NCBI GenBank assembly: GCA_004557195.1
Contig: SFER01000106.1
Span: forward strand, 1 to 7,584
DNA: 7,584 nucleotides
Reading direction: 5' to 3'
Source: Bacteroidales bacterium
GTDB taxonomy: Bacteria; Bacteroidota; Bacteroidia; Bacteroidales; Muribaculaceae
Shown here: one piece after another, positions 1-6,706 of the stretch
Layout: the number at the start of each line of letters is the position of its first letter
How positions within the stretch are numbered: position 1 is the first letter of the stretch
The notes under the pieces: model-generated
The model's input: only the letters and a program-made list of their open reading frames with translations
What the model was told of the DNA's origin: nothing
Databases searched by the model: none
Made by a program: the position numbers and the translations under genes

Positions 1-607
1 AATACATCCATTCACACCTTATATACCGGAGGGCGCCCGGATTTTGATGCTCGGCACATTTCCGCCCAAGCCGGAGCGGTGGTCGATGCCGTTTTACTAC
101 CCAAACTGGATAAACGACATGTGGCGCATCATGGGGCTAATCTTCTATGGCGACAAGGAGCATTTTTGCGACACGCCCAATCGCACTTTCCGGCTCGATG
201 ACATCAAGGAATTTCTCGACACCCGCTGCATAGCGTTGCACGACACCGCCGCCGAGGTGTGCCGTCTCAAGGACAACGCATCCGACAAGTGGTTGGAGAT
301 ACGTCGCCCGATTGATTTGCAGGCGTTTCTCGACAAGATGCCGGGGCTAAATGCCGTGGTTACTACCGGCGAGAAAGCGGCATCGGTGGTGGCATCGCTC
401 ACCGCCACACCGCTCCCTGCCGTGGGCACAAGCGAGGAATGTGTGGTCGCGGGAAGGCATTTCAGGCACTACAGGATGCCTTCGACATCGAGGGCATATC
501 CGATGAATATCGCGAAAAAGGCGGAATTCTATGCAAGGATGTTTGAGGAGTGCGGCTACATCATCAACGCCGCCGCTATGAGCGCAGCCACCAGCAGCAC
601 CAAATAG
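1..607 (+). CDS. Uracil-DNA glycosylase superfamily protein (MUG/HDG-like), 5'-truncated by window edge
   Basis: Probable DNA base-excision repair glycosylase removing uracil, hypoxanthine or mismatched bases. The reading frame is open from base 2 to the left edge, reading IHPFTPYIPEGARIL before the first in-window ATG at 47, so the true start lies upstream; neither the TTG at 44 nor the ATG at 47 is likely to be the start. Visible family features: an N-terminal motif LMLGTFPPKPERW, in the place of the GxxPG-type active-site loop, followed by FYYPNWINDMW, which matches the YY.hPrN.FW signature of MUG/HDG-type enzymes. Near the C-terminus, YRMPSTSRAYP corresponds to the P-S-[TP]-S DNA-intercalating loop. 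The last 52 bases overlap the 3' end of the convergent membrane-protein gene, and the Ala/Ser-rich tail after CGYI looks like a non-conserved extension. The superfamily call is firm; the exact base specificity cannot be read from sequence. Confidence 0.85.
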   Translation, partial: IHPFTPYIPEGARILMLGTFPPKPERWSMPFYYPNWINDMWRIMGLIFYGDKEHFCDTPNRTFRLDDIKEFLDTRCIALHDTAAEVCRLKDNASDKWLEIRRPIDLQAFLDKMPGLNAVVTTGEKAASVVASLTATPLPAVGTSEECVVAGRHFRHYRMPSTSRAYPMNIAKKAEFYARMFEECGYIINAAAMSAATSSTK

Positions 608-1899
608 GCGGAATAGAAAATAGCAAACTGCCTGCGGCAGCCGCAAGTGAGGCGCTGAATTGTGGCTGTGATAAGCACGGCGTAGAGCGGCATGAACGGC
701 AACCAGTAGCGCGACACCGAACCGGCAAACATATACGCCGGCACGACAAACGAGATAATCGCAAGCACACCCCATCGCCACAGCGGTTCCCGGCGCGGAG
801 AGGCAATCATTCGGTAGATAAAGAAGAGGAGTATGCCTCCCATAATATACCAGGGGAAAGTGAACTGACTGTAGGACTGGGTATAGCCAAAATCCCAATA
901 CTTCGTGAAATCAAACGGGAACGGCACCAAGAACTGGACACCGCAAGTAACGGGAAGCATCAACACACGCAACCATAGCGGACTGCTGTAATAGTCGGCA
1001 AAGATACTGTTAAAGGTGGAGTGGTTGGGGTTGGCAAGATAATCGGATGTGAAAGTGGTGTTGCCGAGCGTGCCATCGATATAGCGGGTGTTGTTTTCGA
1101 TAGTGAGCAGTTCGCCCAGCAACAGCCCGGCAAAAACGATGGCAATACCTACGGCGGCAGGCTTCCAATCCTTCCGCGAGATGAACAGCGGGAGCACGAG
1201 CAGGAAATAGTAGAGCACACCATCCCTCACCGGAGCAATCACCGCGACGGCTATTGCAAAACACCACCAGCACCGCGCCGCCATAGCGTAAACTGCAAGC
1301 GACACGCCAAAAAAGAGATATGGCTCCTTGAGAATCAACATTCCACACCCCACATAGTAGCAGCAGGCGGCACAAAGCGCCATGGCAAGGATGTGATAAC
1401 GCTGCGAAAGGTGGGGAAGGATGTGCCGCGCGATACCGCTCGTGAGAGCAATAGCGGCGAGTGTGAGAAGAACGCTAAGCAATAGCGGCGCAAAAATCGT
1501 AATACCGGTGATGTGCCATATCGCCGAGAGCAAAGCGGGGATGCCGCGATAAGCCATTATCACAGTGATTTCCTCGCCATTATAGAGTTGCAAAGCGGCG
1601 GTAAAGAGCCGGTAGGAATCGGGGTTGGCAAGCGTGGGGTTCTCGAAATCGCCATCGGGGCAAAACTGCGCCACATCCACAGCGACACCGACAATCAGCA
1701 CCATAGCCACAGCCATGAGAAGCATCTCGCCTGCGATGCTATCGAAATTGCGTCGATAGAGCGCTATGACAGCCGAAACAGCGACTAAAACAGCGACAAG
1801 CCACGGCAAAGTGGAAAAAGGGAGCAACCACAACCAGCAGAGCGATGTTGCCCCTGCCGCAAATGAGGTTGCCCATATTCTTTGCCGATTGCTTGCCAT
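556..1899 (-). CDS. Polytopic inner-membrane protein, possibly GT-C glycosyltransferase-like
   Basis: A protein of 447 residues when started at the ATG at 1899, one base after the stop of the upstream cysteine-rich gene. An in-frame ATG at 1986 would add 29 Arg/Pro/Ser-rich residues overlapping that gene by 86 bases, which is less likely. I count about 12-13 hydrophobic segments (roughly residues 11-29, 32-48, 57-75, 130-155, 168-190, 194-222, 226-240, 248-265, 307-328, 350-366, 375-394, 397-416, 425-446). Two longer polar loops lie at about 76-128 (containing NPDSYRLF) and 266-306. An early polar loop with D-x-Y plus a late SRYWLPFMPLY segment loosely recalls GT-C sugar transferases or polymerases acting on lipid-linked donors, but I see no diagnostic catalytic motif. 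Last gene of the nadB run; its stop lies inside the convergent glycosylase gene. The CDS is firm, the function unknown. Confidence 0.8.
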   Translation of the reverse strand: MASNRQRIWATSFAAGATSLCWLWLLPFSTLPWLVAVLVAVSAVIALYRRNFDSIAGEMLLMAVAMVLIVGVAVDVAQFCPDGDFENPTLANPDSYRLFTAALQLYNGEEITVIMAYRGIPALLSAIWHITGITIFAPLLLSVLLTLAAIALTSGIARHILPHLSQRYHILAMALCAACCYYVGCGMLILKEPYLFFGVSLAVYAMAARCWWCFAIAVAVIAPVRDGVLYYFLLVLPLFISRKDWKPAAVGIAIVFAGLLLGELLTIENNTRYIDGTLGNTTFTSDYLANPNHSTFNSIFADYYSSPLWLRVLMLPVTCGVQFLVPFPFDFTKYWDFGYTQSYSQFTFPWYIMGGILLFFIYRMIASPRREPLWRWGVLAIISFVVPAYMFAGSVSRYWLPFMPLYAVLITATIQRLTCGCRRQFAIFYSAYLVLLVAALIAAALMM

Positions 1900-1900
1900 A

Positions 1901-2371
1901 TTACTTGGAATTGAGATACTCGGCATAGATGCGACACGCCGAAGCCACCATTCGGGCACACGGACGCGCGGCATAATACTCGGCATTACGCATGTCGGGC
2001 GACGGAGCCGTCTCTACCTTGCAAGAGCGCATTTTGAGCAGCTCGGCGCAAGTGATAGAGCCGTTTGCCTCGCGGAATTTCTCGGCAAGACCCTGCACTT
2101 CGGCATAGTTGCGGCCCTTTGCGGCAGCGTCGGCGGGATTGGTAGAGCCGCACTCGAGGCCGGCAAGCATCGCCATGCCGCTCACGGTGCCACAAGTGAG
2201 CCTCATGCGTCCGATTCCGCCACCAAACGAAGCGGCAATCCTCGCCATCAGCTCCTCCGGCACATCATAGATGTCGGCAAAAGCGAGCGACACCGATTGC
2301 GAGCAGTTATAGCCCTCCATGAAATAGCGCACTCCCCTATCAACGCGTTCCTCTACATTAAGTTTATCCAT
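1901..2371 (-). CDS. C_GCxxG_C_C family protein (cysteine-rich, putative redox protein)
   Basis: A 156-residue protein of the C_GCxxG_C_C family (typically about 120-160 residues, named for its spaced cysteines). Visible: YNCSQSV with Cys23; the glycine-rich block FGGGIGRMRLTCGTVSG with Cys60 (the CG[AT]xxG signature); then Cys74, Cys108, Cys117, Cys138 and Cys146, the last two in PCARMVASAC. No signal peptide or membrane segment is seen, so it is probably cytoplasmic. The family is generally assumed to bind metal or carry redox-active cysteines, but its reaction is not established. It starts 12 bases after the small unknown gene and ends one base before the membrane-protein start, so it is very probably cotranscribed with nadB. 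That neighbourhood would suit a redox or metal-related role, which is inference only. Confidence 0.9.
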   Translation of the reverse strand: MDKLNVEERVDRGVRYFMEGYNCSQSVSLAFADIYDVPEELMARIAASFGGGIGRMRLTCGTVSGMAMLAGLECGSTNPADAAAKGRNYAEVQGLAEKFREANGSITCAELLKMRSCKVETAPSPDMRNAEYYAARPCARMVASACRIYAEYLNSK

Positions 2372-2383
2372 TTGCTTGTCTAT

Positions 2384-2899
2384 TTAAGAGATAATATCGG
2401 AGAAGAAACGGCAAATGTCGCCGGAGCACATTTTGCGCTCCTTCGAGAGAATCTTGGCGATTTCCTTCACCTTTTGCTGCATCCGACGATTGTTATACAC
2501 CTGAACGAGATAGTCAAAACTCTTGTTGAAATAGCCCATGCACTCACTCTCGGAGAGCGAATATTCGGCATCGCCCATCTCGACAAACGCCTTGATGAGC
2601 TGTTGCTTGTCTTCGACGTCAAACTGCCGCTTGTGCAGCACCATCGAGCGGCACAACACATTGGAAATGGTTATGCCCATCATTATCCGGAAGTTATTCA
2701 ACCTGTGTTGCCACGACACCGTGGGAGAAATGGCAGGGTCGCCTGTAAAGAGGAAATCGCGAGTGAAACTGAGGCAGTCGAAGCCCGACTCGTCGAGCGA
2801 CACCTCGATGAACATCTCCTCGGCATTCCAGATGGTCATACCCACAGCCATCCCCACAACGCCATAGCACTTGTCTTTCTCGTTGCTATATTTAATCAT
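2384..2899 (-). CDS. Conserved-looking hypothetical protein downstream of nadB
   Basis: A 171-residue protein I do not recognise. It begins 12 bases after the nadB stop and ends 12 bases before the next gene, so it sits inside the operon with ordinary spacing, and its codon use resembles nadB. It has no signal peptide or membrane span. The N-terminal third (MIKYSNEKDKCYGVVGMAVG) looks like a beta-rich or small-residue segment. The middle (about residues 64-115, WQHRLNNFRIMMG through FVEMGDAEY) and the end (YFNKSFDYLVQVYNNRRM then KVKEIAKILSKERKM) look mostly helical and charged, ending in a basic helix. Four cysteines are spread without a clear metal motif. Likely a cytoplasmic lineage-restricted protein; no function is proposed. 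Confidence 0.8.
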   Translation of the reverse strand: MIKYSNEKDKCYGVVGMAVGMTIWNAEEMFIEVSLDESGFDCLSFTRDFLFTGDPAISPTVSWQHRLNNFRIMMGITISNVLCRSMVLHKRQFDVEDKQQLIKAFVEMGDAEYSLSESECMGYFNKSFDYLVQVYNNRRMQQKVKEIAKILSKERKMCSGDICRFFSDIIS

Positions 2900-2911
2900 A
2901 ACTGCAAAATG

Positions 2912-4489
2912 CTATGATTTGCGTTTCACCGGCGGATAGTCGATGGTGTAATGGAGACCGCGGCTTTCTTTGCGCTCCATTGCCTGTCGCATGATGAGAT
3001 AGCCCACGTTGATAATATTGCGCAACTCGCAAATCTCGCGCGATGCCTTGCTGCGCTTGAAGAGGCGCTCTGTCTCCTCGTAGAGGATGTCGAGGCGGTT
3101 CCATGCTCGTTCAAGACGGAGATTGCTACGCACGATACCCACGTAGGAGCTCATAATCTGCCCGACTTCTTTCACCGATTGGGTGATAAGCACCATCTCC
3201 TCGGTGTGTTGAGTGCCCTCGTCGTTCCATTGCGGGATATCCTCGCGATAGGAGTATAGGTCTTTGTGAGCCATAGCGTGCTGAGCGGCAGCCTCGGCAT
3301 AAACGACAGCCTCGATGAGCGAGTTGGAAGCAAGGCGGTTGCCGCCATGCAGTCCGGTGCAGGAGCACTCACCCACGGCATAGAGTCGGTTAATCGACGA
3401 GCAAGCGTTGAGGTCCACCTTAATACCGCCACAGAGGTAGTGAGCAGCGGGAGCCACGGGGATATAGTCTTTTGTGATGTCGATTCCGAGGCTCAGGCAC
3501 TTCTTGTAGATATTCGGGAAGTGCTTTTTGGTCTCCTCGGCATCTTTGTGAGTAACATCGAGATATACGAAATCGTCGCCGCGGGTTTTCATCTCGTTGT
3601 CGATGGCTCGAGCCACGATATCACGAGGAGCGAGCGACAAGCGTTCGTCGTATTTCTGCATAAATTCCTTGCCATCGCGAGTGCGCAACACGGCGCCATA
3701 GCCGCGCATAGCCTCGGTAATGAGGAACGACGGGCGGTCTCCGGGGTGGTAGAGCGCTGTGGGGTGGAACTGCACAAACTCCATGTCTTTGACAGTGCCC
3801 TTGGCGCGATACACCATTGCGATGCCATCGCCGGTGGCGACGAGCGGGTTGGTGGTGGTGCTATATACGGCACCGATACCACCGGTAGCCATCAATGTAA
3901 CCTTGGAGAGGAAAGTGTCCACTTCGCCGGTAGCGATGTTGAGCACATAGGCGCCATAGCAAGTGATATCCTCGGTGCGGCGCGTTACAATCTTGCCCAA
4001 ATGGTGTTGAGTGAGGATTTCGATGGCGAAATAGTTCTCAAAGACGTCGATATTCTTATGTTTTTTCACCGTCTCGATAAGGCTGTCTTGAATTTCGGCG
4101 CCGGTGTTGTCTTTGTGGTGGAGGATACGAAATTCCGAGTGTCCACCTTCGCGGTGCAAGTCGAAATCACCTTTCTCGTTTTTATCAAAGGCAACACCCC
4201 ACTTAATTAATTGGTCGATTTGCGAGGGGGCTTCTTTCACTACTTTTTCCACGGCATCGCGGTCGCTAAGGAAATCTCCGGCAATCATGGTGTCTTGGAT
4301 GTGCTTGTCGAAATTATCGACGAGCTTGTTTGTTACCGATGCCACACCCCCTTGAGCCAAAAAGGTGTTTGCCTCTTCGAGGGTGGTTTTACAAATTAGG
4401 GCAACTTTTCCCGAGTCAGCGACTTTGAGCGCGAAACTCATTCCGGCAATGCCCGAACCTATAACAAGGTAGTCATAATGATAAACCAT
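2912..4489 (-). CDS. nadB: L-aspartate oxidase NadB
   Basis: A 525-residue flavoprotein, close to the usual length of about 530. It oxidises L-aspartate to iminoaspartate, which NadA condenses with dihydroxyacetone phosphate to quinolinate, the first committed step of de novo NAD synthesis; in anaerobes fumarate can accept the electrons. The N-terminal FAD-binding Rossmann motif is GSGIAG (residues 11-16). Active-site positions of the succinate dehydrogenase/NadB fold are all present: Glu114 in HREGGHS, His242 in VQFHPTAL, Arg289 in APRDIVARA, His350 in PAAHYLCGG and Arg385 in HGGNRLASNS. The C-terminal helical domain (about 430-525) is intact. The ATG at 4489 gives a normal N-terminus (MVYHYDYLVIGSG). 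First gene of its transcript, isolated from rpe by a terminator. No nadA or nadC is adjacent in this window. Identification is firm. Confidence 0.97.
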   Translation of the reverse strand: MVYHYDYLVIGSGIAGMSFALKVADSGKVALICKTTLEEANTFLAQGGVASVTNKLVDNFDKHIQDTMIAGDFLSDRDAVEKVVKEAPSQIDQLIKWGVAFDKNEKGDFDLHREGGHSEFRILHHKDNTGAEIQDSLIETVKKHKNIDVFENYFAIEILTQHHLGKIVTRRTEDITCYGAYVLNIATGEVDTFLSKVTLMATGGIGAVYSTTTNPLVATGDGIAMVYRAKGTVKDMEFVQFHPTALYHPGDRPSFLITEAMRGYGAVLRTRDGKEFMQKYDERLSLAPRDIVARAIDNEMKTRGDDFVYLDVTHKDAEETKKHFPNIYKKCLSLGIDITKDYIPVAPAAHYLCGGIKVDLNACSSINRLYAVGECSCTGLHGGNRLASNSLIEAVVYAEAAAQHAMAHKDLYSYREDIPQWNDEGTQHTEEMVLITQSVKEVGQIMSSYVGIVRSNLRLERAWNRLDILYEETERLFKRSKASREICELRNIINVGYLIMRQAMERKESRGLHYTIDYPPVKRKS

Positions 4490-4504
4490 AACAGGAAAAT
4501 AATA

Positions 4505-4532
4505 GTTATAATAATTTCAATTAATAATCAAA
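4505..4532 (-). promoter_or_regulatory. Candidate promoter for the nadB operon
   Basis: Only 87 bases separate the rpe stop from the nadB start, and the rpe-proximal part is a terminator, so the promoter must lie in the AT-rich remainder unless nadB depends on readthrough. On the minus strand a TTTG (4532-4529) is followed after 18 bases by TATAAC (4510-4505). This resembles the Bacteroidales -33 TTTG / -7 TAnnTTTG arrangement, but the -7 box lacks the TTTG end and the implied leader would be very short. Confidence 0.3.
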
Positions 4533-4533
4533 T

Positions 4534-4567
4534 AAAAAAAACGGCACAGGAATCATAATCCTTGCCG
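4534..4567 (-). terminator. Intrinsic terminator after rpe
   Basis: Read on the minus strand, CGGCA-AGGA pairs with TCCT-(G)-TGCCG: a 9-bp stem with one bulged G and a 7-base loop, followed directly by eight T residues. It begins 10 bases after the rpe stop codon. The GC-rich stem base and immediate U-tract are the classical form, so it should end the DedA-rpe transcript and insulate nadB. Confidence 0.85.
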
Positions 4568-4576
4568 AGGAGAGTA

Positions 4577-5221
4577 TCACAAATGTTTCAAAGCCGAGAT
4601 TTGCGCTTGCGGGCATTGTGCCGAGAACACAAAACTGCCTGCCACCAGCATATCGGCACCGGCTTGAGCAAGAGCCGCTCCGGTTTCGAGGTTCACGCCA
4701 CCATCCACCTCGATAATAGTGCCGGCACCCGCTTTGTCAATCATCTCGCGGAGCATCCTCACCTTCTCGATAGTGTAGGGGATAAATTTCTGCCCACCGA
4801 AGCCGGGATTCACCGACATCACAAGCACCATGTCGATAGAGCCGATGCAGTGGCGCAGGGTATCGACGGGAGTTGCAGGATTGAGAGCCACACCGGCTTT
4901 CATGCCCGCCTCTTTGATGCTGTTTACCACTCTGTCGAGGTGAACGCAAGCCTCTTGATGCACGGTCATGTATTCGCAACCGAGATTCTTCACTTCATTC
5001 ACAAACTTCTGCGGCTCCACAATCATAAGGTGGGCATCGAGTGGCTTCTTGCTGCGCTTGGCAACATATTTGAGCACCGGAAAGCCGAAGGAGATGTTTG
5101 GGACAAACACCCCGTCCATAATATCGAGGTGGAGATAGTCGGCATCGCTATCGTTGAGCATATCTATGTCGTCGTTCAGCCTGCCGAAATCGGCAGAAAG
5201 CAGAGATGGAGATGTGAGCAT
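4577..5221 (-). CDS. rpe: Ribulose-phosphate 3-epimerase
   Basis: A 214-residue TIM-barrel enzyme of normal length that interconverts D-ribulose 5-phosphate and D-xylulose 5-phosphate in the cytoplasmic pentose phosphate pathway. Family motifs are complete: SLLSADF (Ser9 region), LHLDIMDG with metal ligands His31 and Asp33, DAHLMI with His64, the VNPGFGGQ loop (137-144) over the active site, and EVDGG with Asp173. Asp33 and Asp173 are the expected acid/base pair, and VAGSFVF (193-199) is the C-terminal phosphate-binding segment. The ATG at 5221 lies 5 bases after the DedA-family stop, so the two genes form one transcript, closed by the terminator just downstream. Identification is firm. Confidence 0.97.
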   Translation of the reverse strand: MLTSPSLLSADFGRLNDDIDMLNDSDADYLHLDIMDGVFVPNISFGFPVLKYVAKRSKKPLDAHLMIVEPQKFVNEVKNLGCEYMTVHQEACVHLDRVVNSIKEAGMKAGVALNPATPVDTLRHCIGSIDMVLVMSVNPGFGGQKFIPYTIEKVRMLREMIDKAGAGTIIEVDGGVNLETGAALAQAGADMLVAGSFVFSAQCPQAQISALKHL

Positions 5222-5226
5222 AGTAT

Positions 5227-5937
5227 CTATTTTTTAGGCTTTTTCTTGAATAATTGATAGGCTATGAATCCCACCACAATGAGTAGCAAGGCATAGCCGC
5301 CATAGTTGAGGTAACTGTTGTATTTTTCCACCGCTACAAACAACTCCTTCTGTGGAACCCACAAGCTGAGCCAGTAGCCAAGGAGCGTGAGTACAATGTT
5401 CCAAACCCCTGCACCGAGGGTGGTGAAAAGTACAAACTTACCGAAGTGCATCCGAGCAAGACCTGCAGGGATAGAGATAAGTTGGCGAACAGCGGGGATG
5501 AGTCTGCCGATGAATGTGGAAATAGCGCCATGCTTGTCGAAAAATTCCTCGGCTGTAACCACTTTTTTCTCATCGATGAGACAGATGTGCCCCAAGCGGC
5601 TGTTGGCAAATTGATATACGATAGGACGCCCGAGCCACACGGCAAGGTAGTAGTTGATTACCGCACCAATGCAGGCTCCCAATGTGGCGAAAAATGTAAC
5701 CAGATAGATATTGAGATTGCCATTGTGCATAGCAAAATAGGCTGCAGGCGGAACAACAACCTCCGACGGGAATGGGATAAACGAACTCTCAACAGCCATA
5801 AACATGGTGATATAGCCATAATTAAGATTGTTTTGAAACCACCTAACAAATGCCAAGGTGTCAAATTTGGCTACAAACACAACTGCAGCAGCCAAGATTA
5901 ACAAAAGCGCCGCCGGAACTGCAAGTTTTTTAAACAT
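5227..5937 (-). CDS. DedA family membrane protein (VTT/SNARE-associated domain)
   Basis: A 236-residue integral membrane protein of the DedA superfamily; some members flip undecaprenyl phosphate or phospholipids and support envelope and proton-motive-force homeostasis. Layout: an N-terminal membrane helix (about 7-23); the conserved re-entrant segment VESSFIPFPSEVVVPP with acidic Glu50 and Glu59; helices at about 76-103; the second signature GRLIPAVRQLISIPAGLARM with Arg145, Pro148 and Arg151; helices at about 165-193; and a last helix at about 212-230 followed by a lysine-rich cytoplasmic tail (KKKPKK). These Glu/Arg positions match the residues needed for function in characterised DedA proteins. 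It is first in a two-gene unit with rpe and has a good -7 box just upstream. Which lipid it handles cannot be told from sequence. Confidence 0.92.
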   Translation of the reverse strand: MFKKLAVPAALLLILAAAVVFVAKFDTLAFVRWFQNNLNYGYITMFMAVESSFIPFPSEVVVPPAAYFAMHNGNLNIYLVTFFATLGACIGAVINYYLAVWLGRPIVYQFANSRLGHICLIDEKKVVTAEEFFDKHGAISTFIGRLIPAVRQLISIPAGLARMHFGKFVLFTTLGAGVWNIVLTLLGYWLSLWVPQKELFVAVEKYNSYLNYGGYALLLIVVGFIAYQLFKKKPKK

Positions 5938-5962
5938 ACTCAGTATTTTAAATATTCTACCG

Positions 5963-5970
5963 CAAAGTTA
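5963..5970 (-). promoter_or_regulatory. -7 promoter box TAACTTTG for the DedA-rpe unit
   Basis: On the minus strand TAACTTTG matches the Bacteroidales -7 consensus TAnnTTTG exactly and ends 25 bases before the DedA ATG, implying a leader of about 20 bases. The upstream -33 TTTG element is poorly conserved: only GTTAT and TTTC-like stretches lie in the 5983-5990 region. Confidence 0.6.
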
Positions 5971-6018
5971 CAACAATAACTCGAAATAACCACTCATCAA
6001 CAAATAAAAAACCAGCGA

Positions 6019-6375
6019 ATGACCCCGGTAATACGCCACGGCTGGACTGTCGAGGCGGTCTATCTCGGCAATCCCATGCGGCACGATGAGAAATATCTTC
6101 TCATCAACCAAGGATTTGCAGGCAAGCAACGCCTTATGCCTTTCTTCAACCGACAGAATAACGATGACCTTATCCTCGCCATTCAAGCAGCCGGTGTGAG
6201 CCGCGGCCGCAATGGTTTCCGAAAAGACAAAGGCGGCGAAAAACTTGCCGAATCGGAAGAAGACCTCCTCGAACACCGCACAGACGGCACCGACGCTTTC
6301 GATACACTCTACATCGGCTGCGAGAAATTTCCATATAGAGACGCTTTCTCTATCAATGTTTCGGGTGTAATTTGA
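6019..6375 (+). CDS. Orphan 118-residue protein or gene fragment; possible terminase large-subunit C-terminal remnant
   Basis: The ORF begins at the ATG at 6019, with an in-frame stop at 5977-5979, and ends with TGA at 6375. The product is balanced in composition and protein-like: HGWTVEAVYLGNPMRHDEKY, a short loop, FFNRQNNDDLILAIQAAGV, a basic stretch (SRGRNGFRKDKGGEKLAE), then HRTDGTDAFDTLYIG. The order (beta strand, helix ending AGV, lysine-rich loop, D-x-x-D-A-F-D) resembles the end of the RNase H-like nuclease domain of phage terminase large subunits, where the last acidic residue lies in a DA-containing helix. That is my inference from pattern, not a confirmed match. If right, it is about a quarter of a normal terminase and so a prophage remnant. 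A competing minus-strand ORF covers the same bases but looks like its mirror image. No strong promoter is seen. Confidence 0.5.
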   Translation: MTPVIRHGWTVEAVYLGNPMRHDEKYLLINQGFAGKQRLMPFFNRQNNDDLILAIQAAGVSRGRNGFRKDKGGEKLAESEEDLLEHRTDGTDAFDTLYIGCEKFPYRDAFSINVSGVI

Positions 6376-6407
6376 TTTATTTTTATACTTATTGGGCGAT
6401 GCGTTGA

Positions 6408-6472
6408 AATGATTTTGCCCTCGCAAGCGTTGTGCTCCGGGCAGTTCCTTGCGGACATTCGAGAAAATCATT
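6408..6472. repeat. Long nested inverted repeat
   Basis: AATGATTTT (6408-6416) is the exact reverse complement of AAAATCATT (6464-6472). Just inside, CTCG (6420-6423) pairs with CGAG (6460-6463), leaving GCC (6417-6419) as a bulge, for a 13-bp interrupted stem. Alternatively CGCAAG (6422-6427) pairs with CTTGCG (6449-6454). No T-run follows in either direction, so it is not a standard terminator. It could be a dispersed palindromic element or a remnant of a mobile-element end. Confidence 0.55.
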
Positions 6473-6493
6473 CCACCGCCGGGCTATCGTAAA

Positions 6494-6510
6494 CGGAGCC
6501 ATGGTCTCCG
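6494..6510. repeat. Small hairpin CGGAG/CTCCG
   Basis: A perfect 5-bp stem CGGAG (6494-6498) and CTCCG (6506-6510) encloses a 7-base loop. It lies between GCCG (6478-6481) and CGGC (6516-6519), which could extend it as an outer stem. No T-tract follows. Its role is unknown. Confidence 0.35.
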
Positions 6511-6536
6511 CCATTCGGCATCTATCCCTATCGCAC

Positions 6537-6552
6537 GGCAAATTATTTTGCC
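6537..6552. repeat. Perfect 6-bp hairpin GGCAAA/TTTGCC
   Basis: GGCAAA (6537-6542), a four-base TTAT loop and TTTGCC (6547-6552) form a perfect palindromic hairpin. It is followed on the plus strand by TATTTAAG, a weak T-run, so a poor terminator is possible; a protein-binding palindrome is equally possible. Confidence 0.4.
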
Positions 6553-6698
6553 TATTTAAGAATTAATAAGATTGCTGTGCTCGATTTTTGCTCATCCTCG
6601 GTATTATCTTTACGGCGGATAATTGCAAATCCACGGAATATACATTATATATGCCCTTAAACATATAGTTTTCGGCATCTTAGTTAAAATTTATTTCG

Positions 6699-6706
6699 TA
6701 ACTTTG
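6699..6706 (+). promoter_or_regulatory. -7 promoter box TAACTTTG upstream of the DUF4007 gene
   Basis: TAACTTTG, an exact match to the Bacteroidales TAnnTTTG box, stands 139 bases before the ATG at 6846. It is the same octamer as before the DedA gene. No good TTTG lies at the expected 19-21-base distance upstream (the nearest TTCG, at 6671-6674, is slightly too far). If used, it gives a long leader of roughly 130 bases. Confidence 0.45.

Noticed and set aside
633..645. TGCGG-CAG-CCGCA hairpin just after the glycosylase stop, considered as its terminator
   Set aside because: No T-run follows and it sits within the coding region of the convergent membrane-protein gene; probably incidental.
347..898. 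183-codon minus-strand ORF
   Set aside because: Different frame from the membrane-protein gene and antisense to the glycosylase; Cys/Arg/His-rich composition of a shadow frame.
1900..1986. ATG at 1986 as the membrane-protein start
   Set aside because: It would overlap the C_GCxxG_C_C gene by 86 bases and add a low-complexity Arg/Pro/Ser extension; the ATG at 1899 fits the operon spacing better.
1766..2917. 383-codon plus-strand ORF
   Set aside because: Antisense to the C_GCxxG_C_C and hypothetical genes; His/Ala/Leu-rich product with no family features, as expected for the reverse of a GC-rich coding region.
3266..4210. 314-codon plus-strand ORF
   Set aside because: Lies wholly antisense to nadB, whose catalytic residues are all intact on the minus strand; low-quality Val/Ser/His-rich translation.
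4562..5257. 231-codon plus-strand ORF
   Set aside because: Antisense shadow of rpe, which is complete with all metal ligands; the ORF also runs from inside the terminator.
6587..6612. TTTG (6587-6590) plus TATCTTTA (6605-6612) as a promoter
   Set aside because: The spacer is only 14 bases, short of the 19-21 usual in Bacteroidales, and the -7 box lacks its final G.
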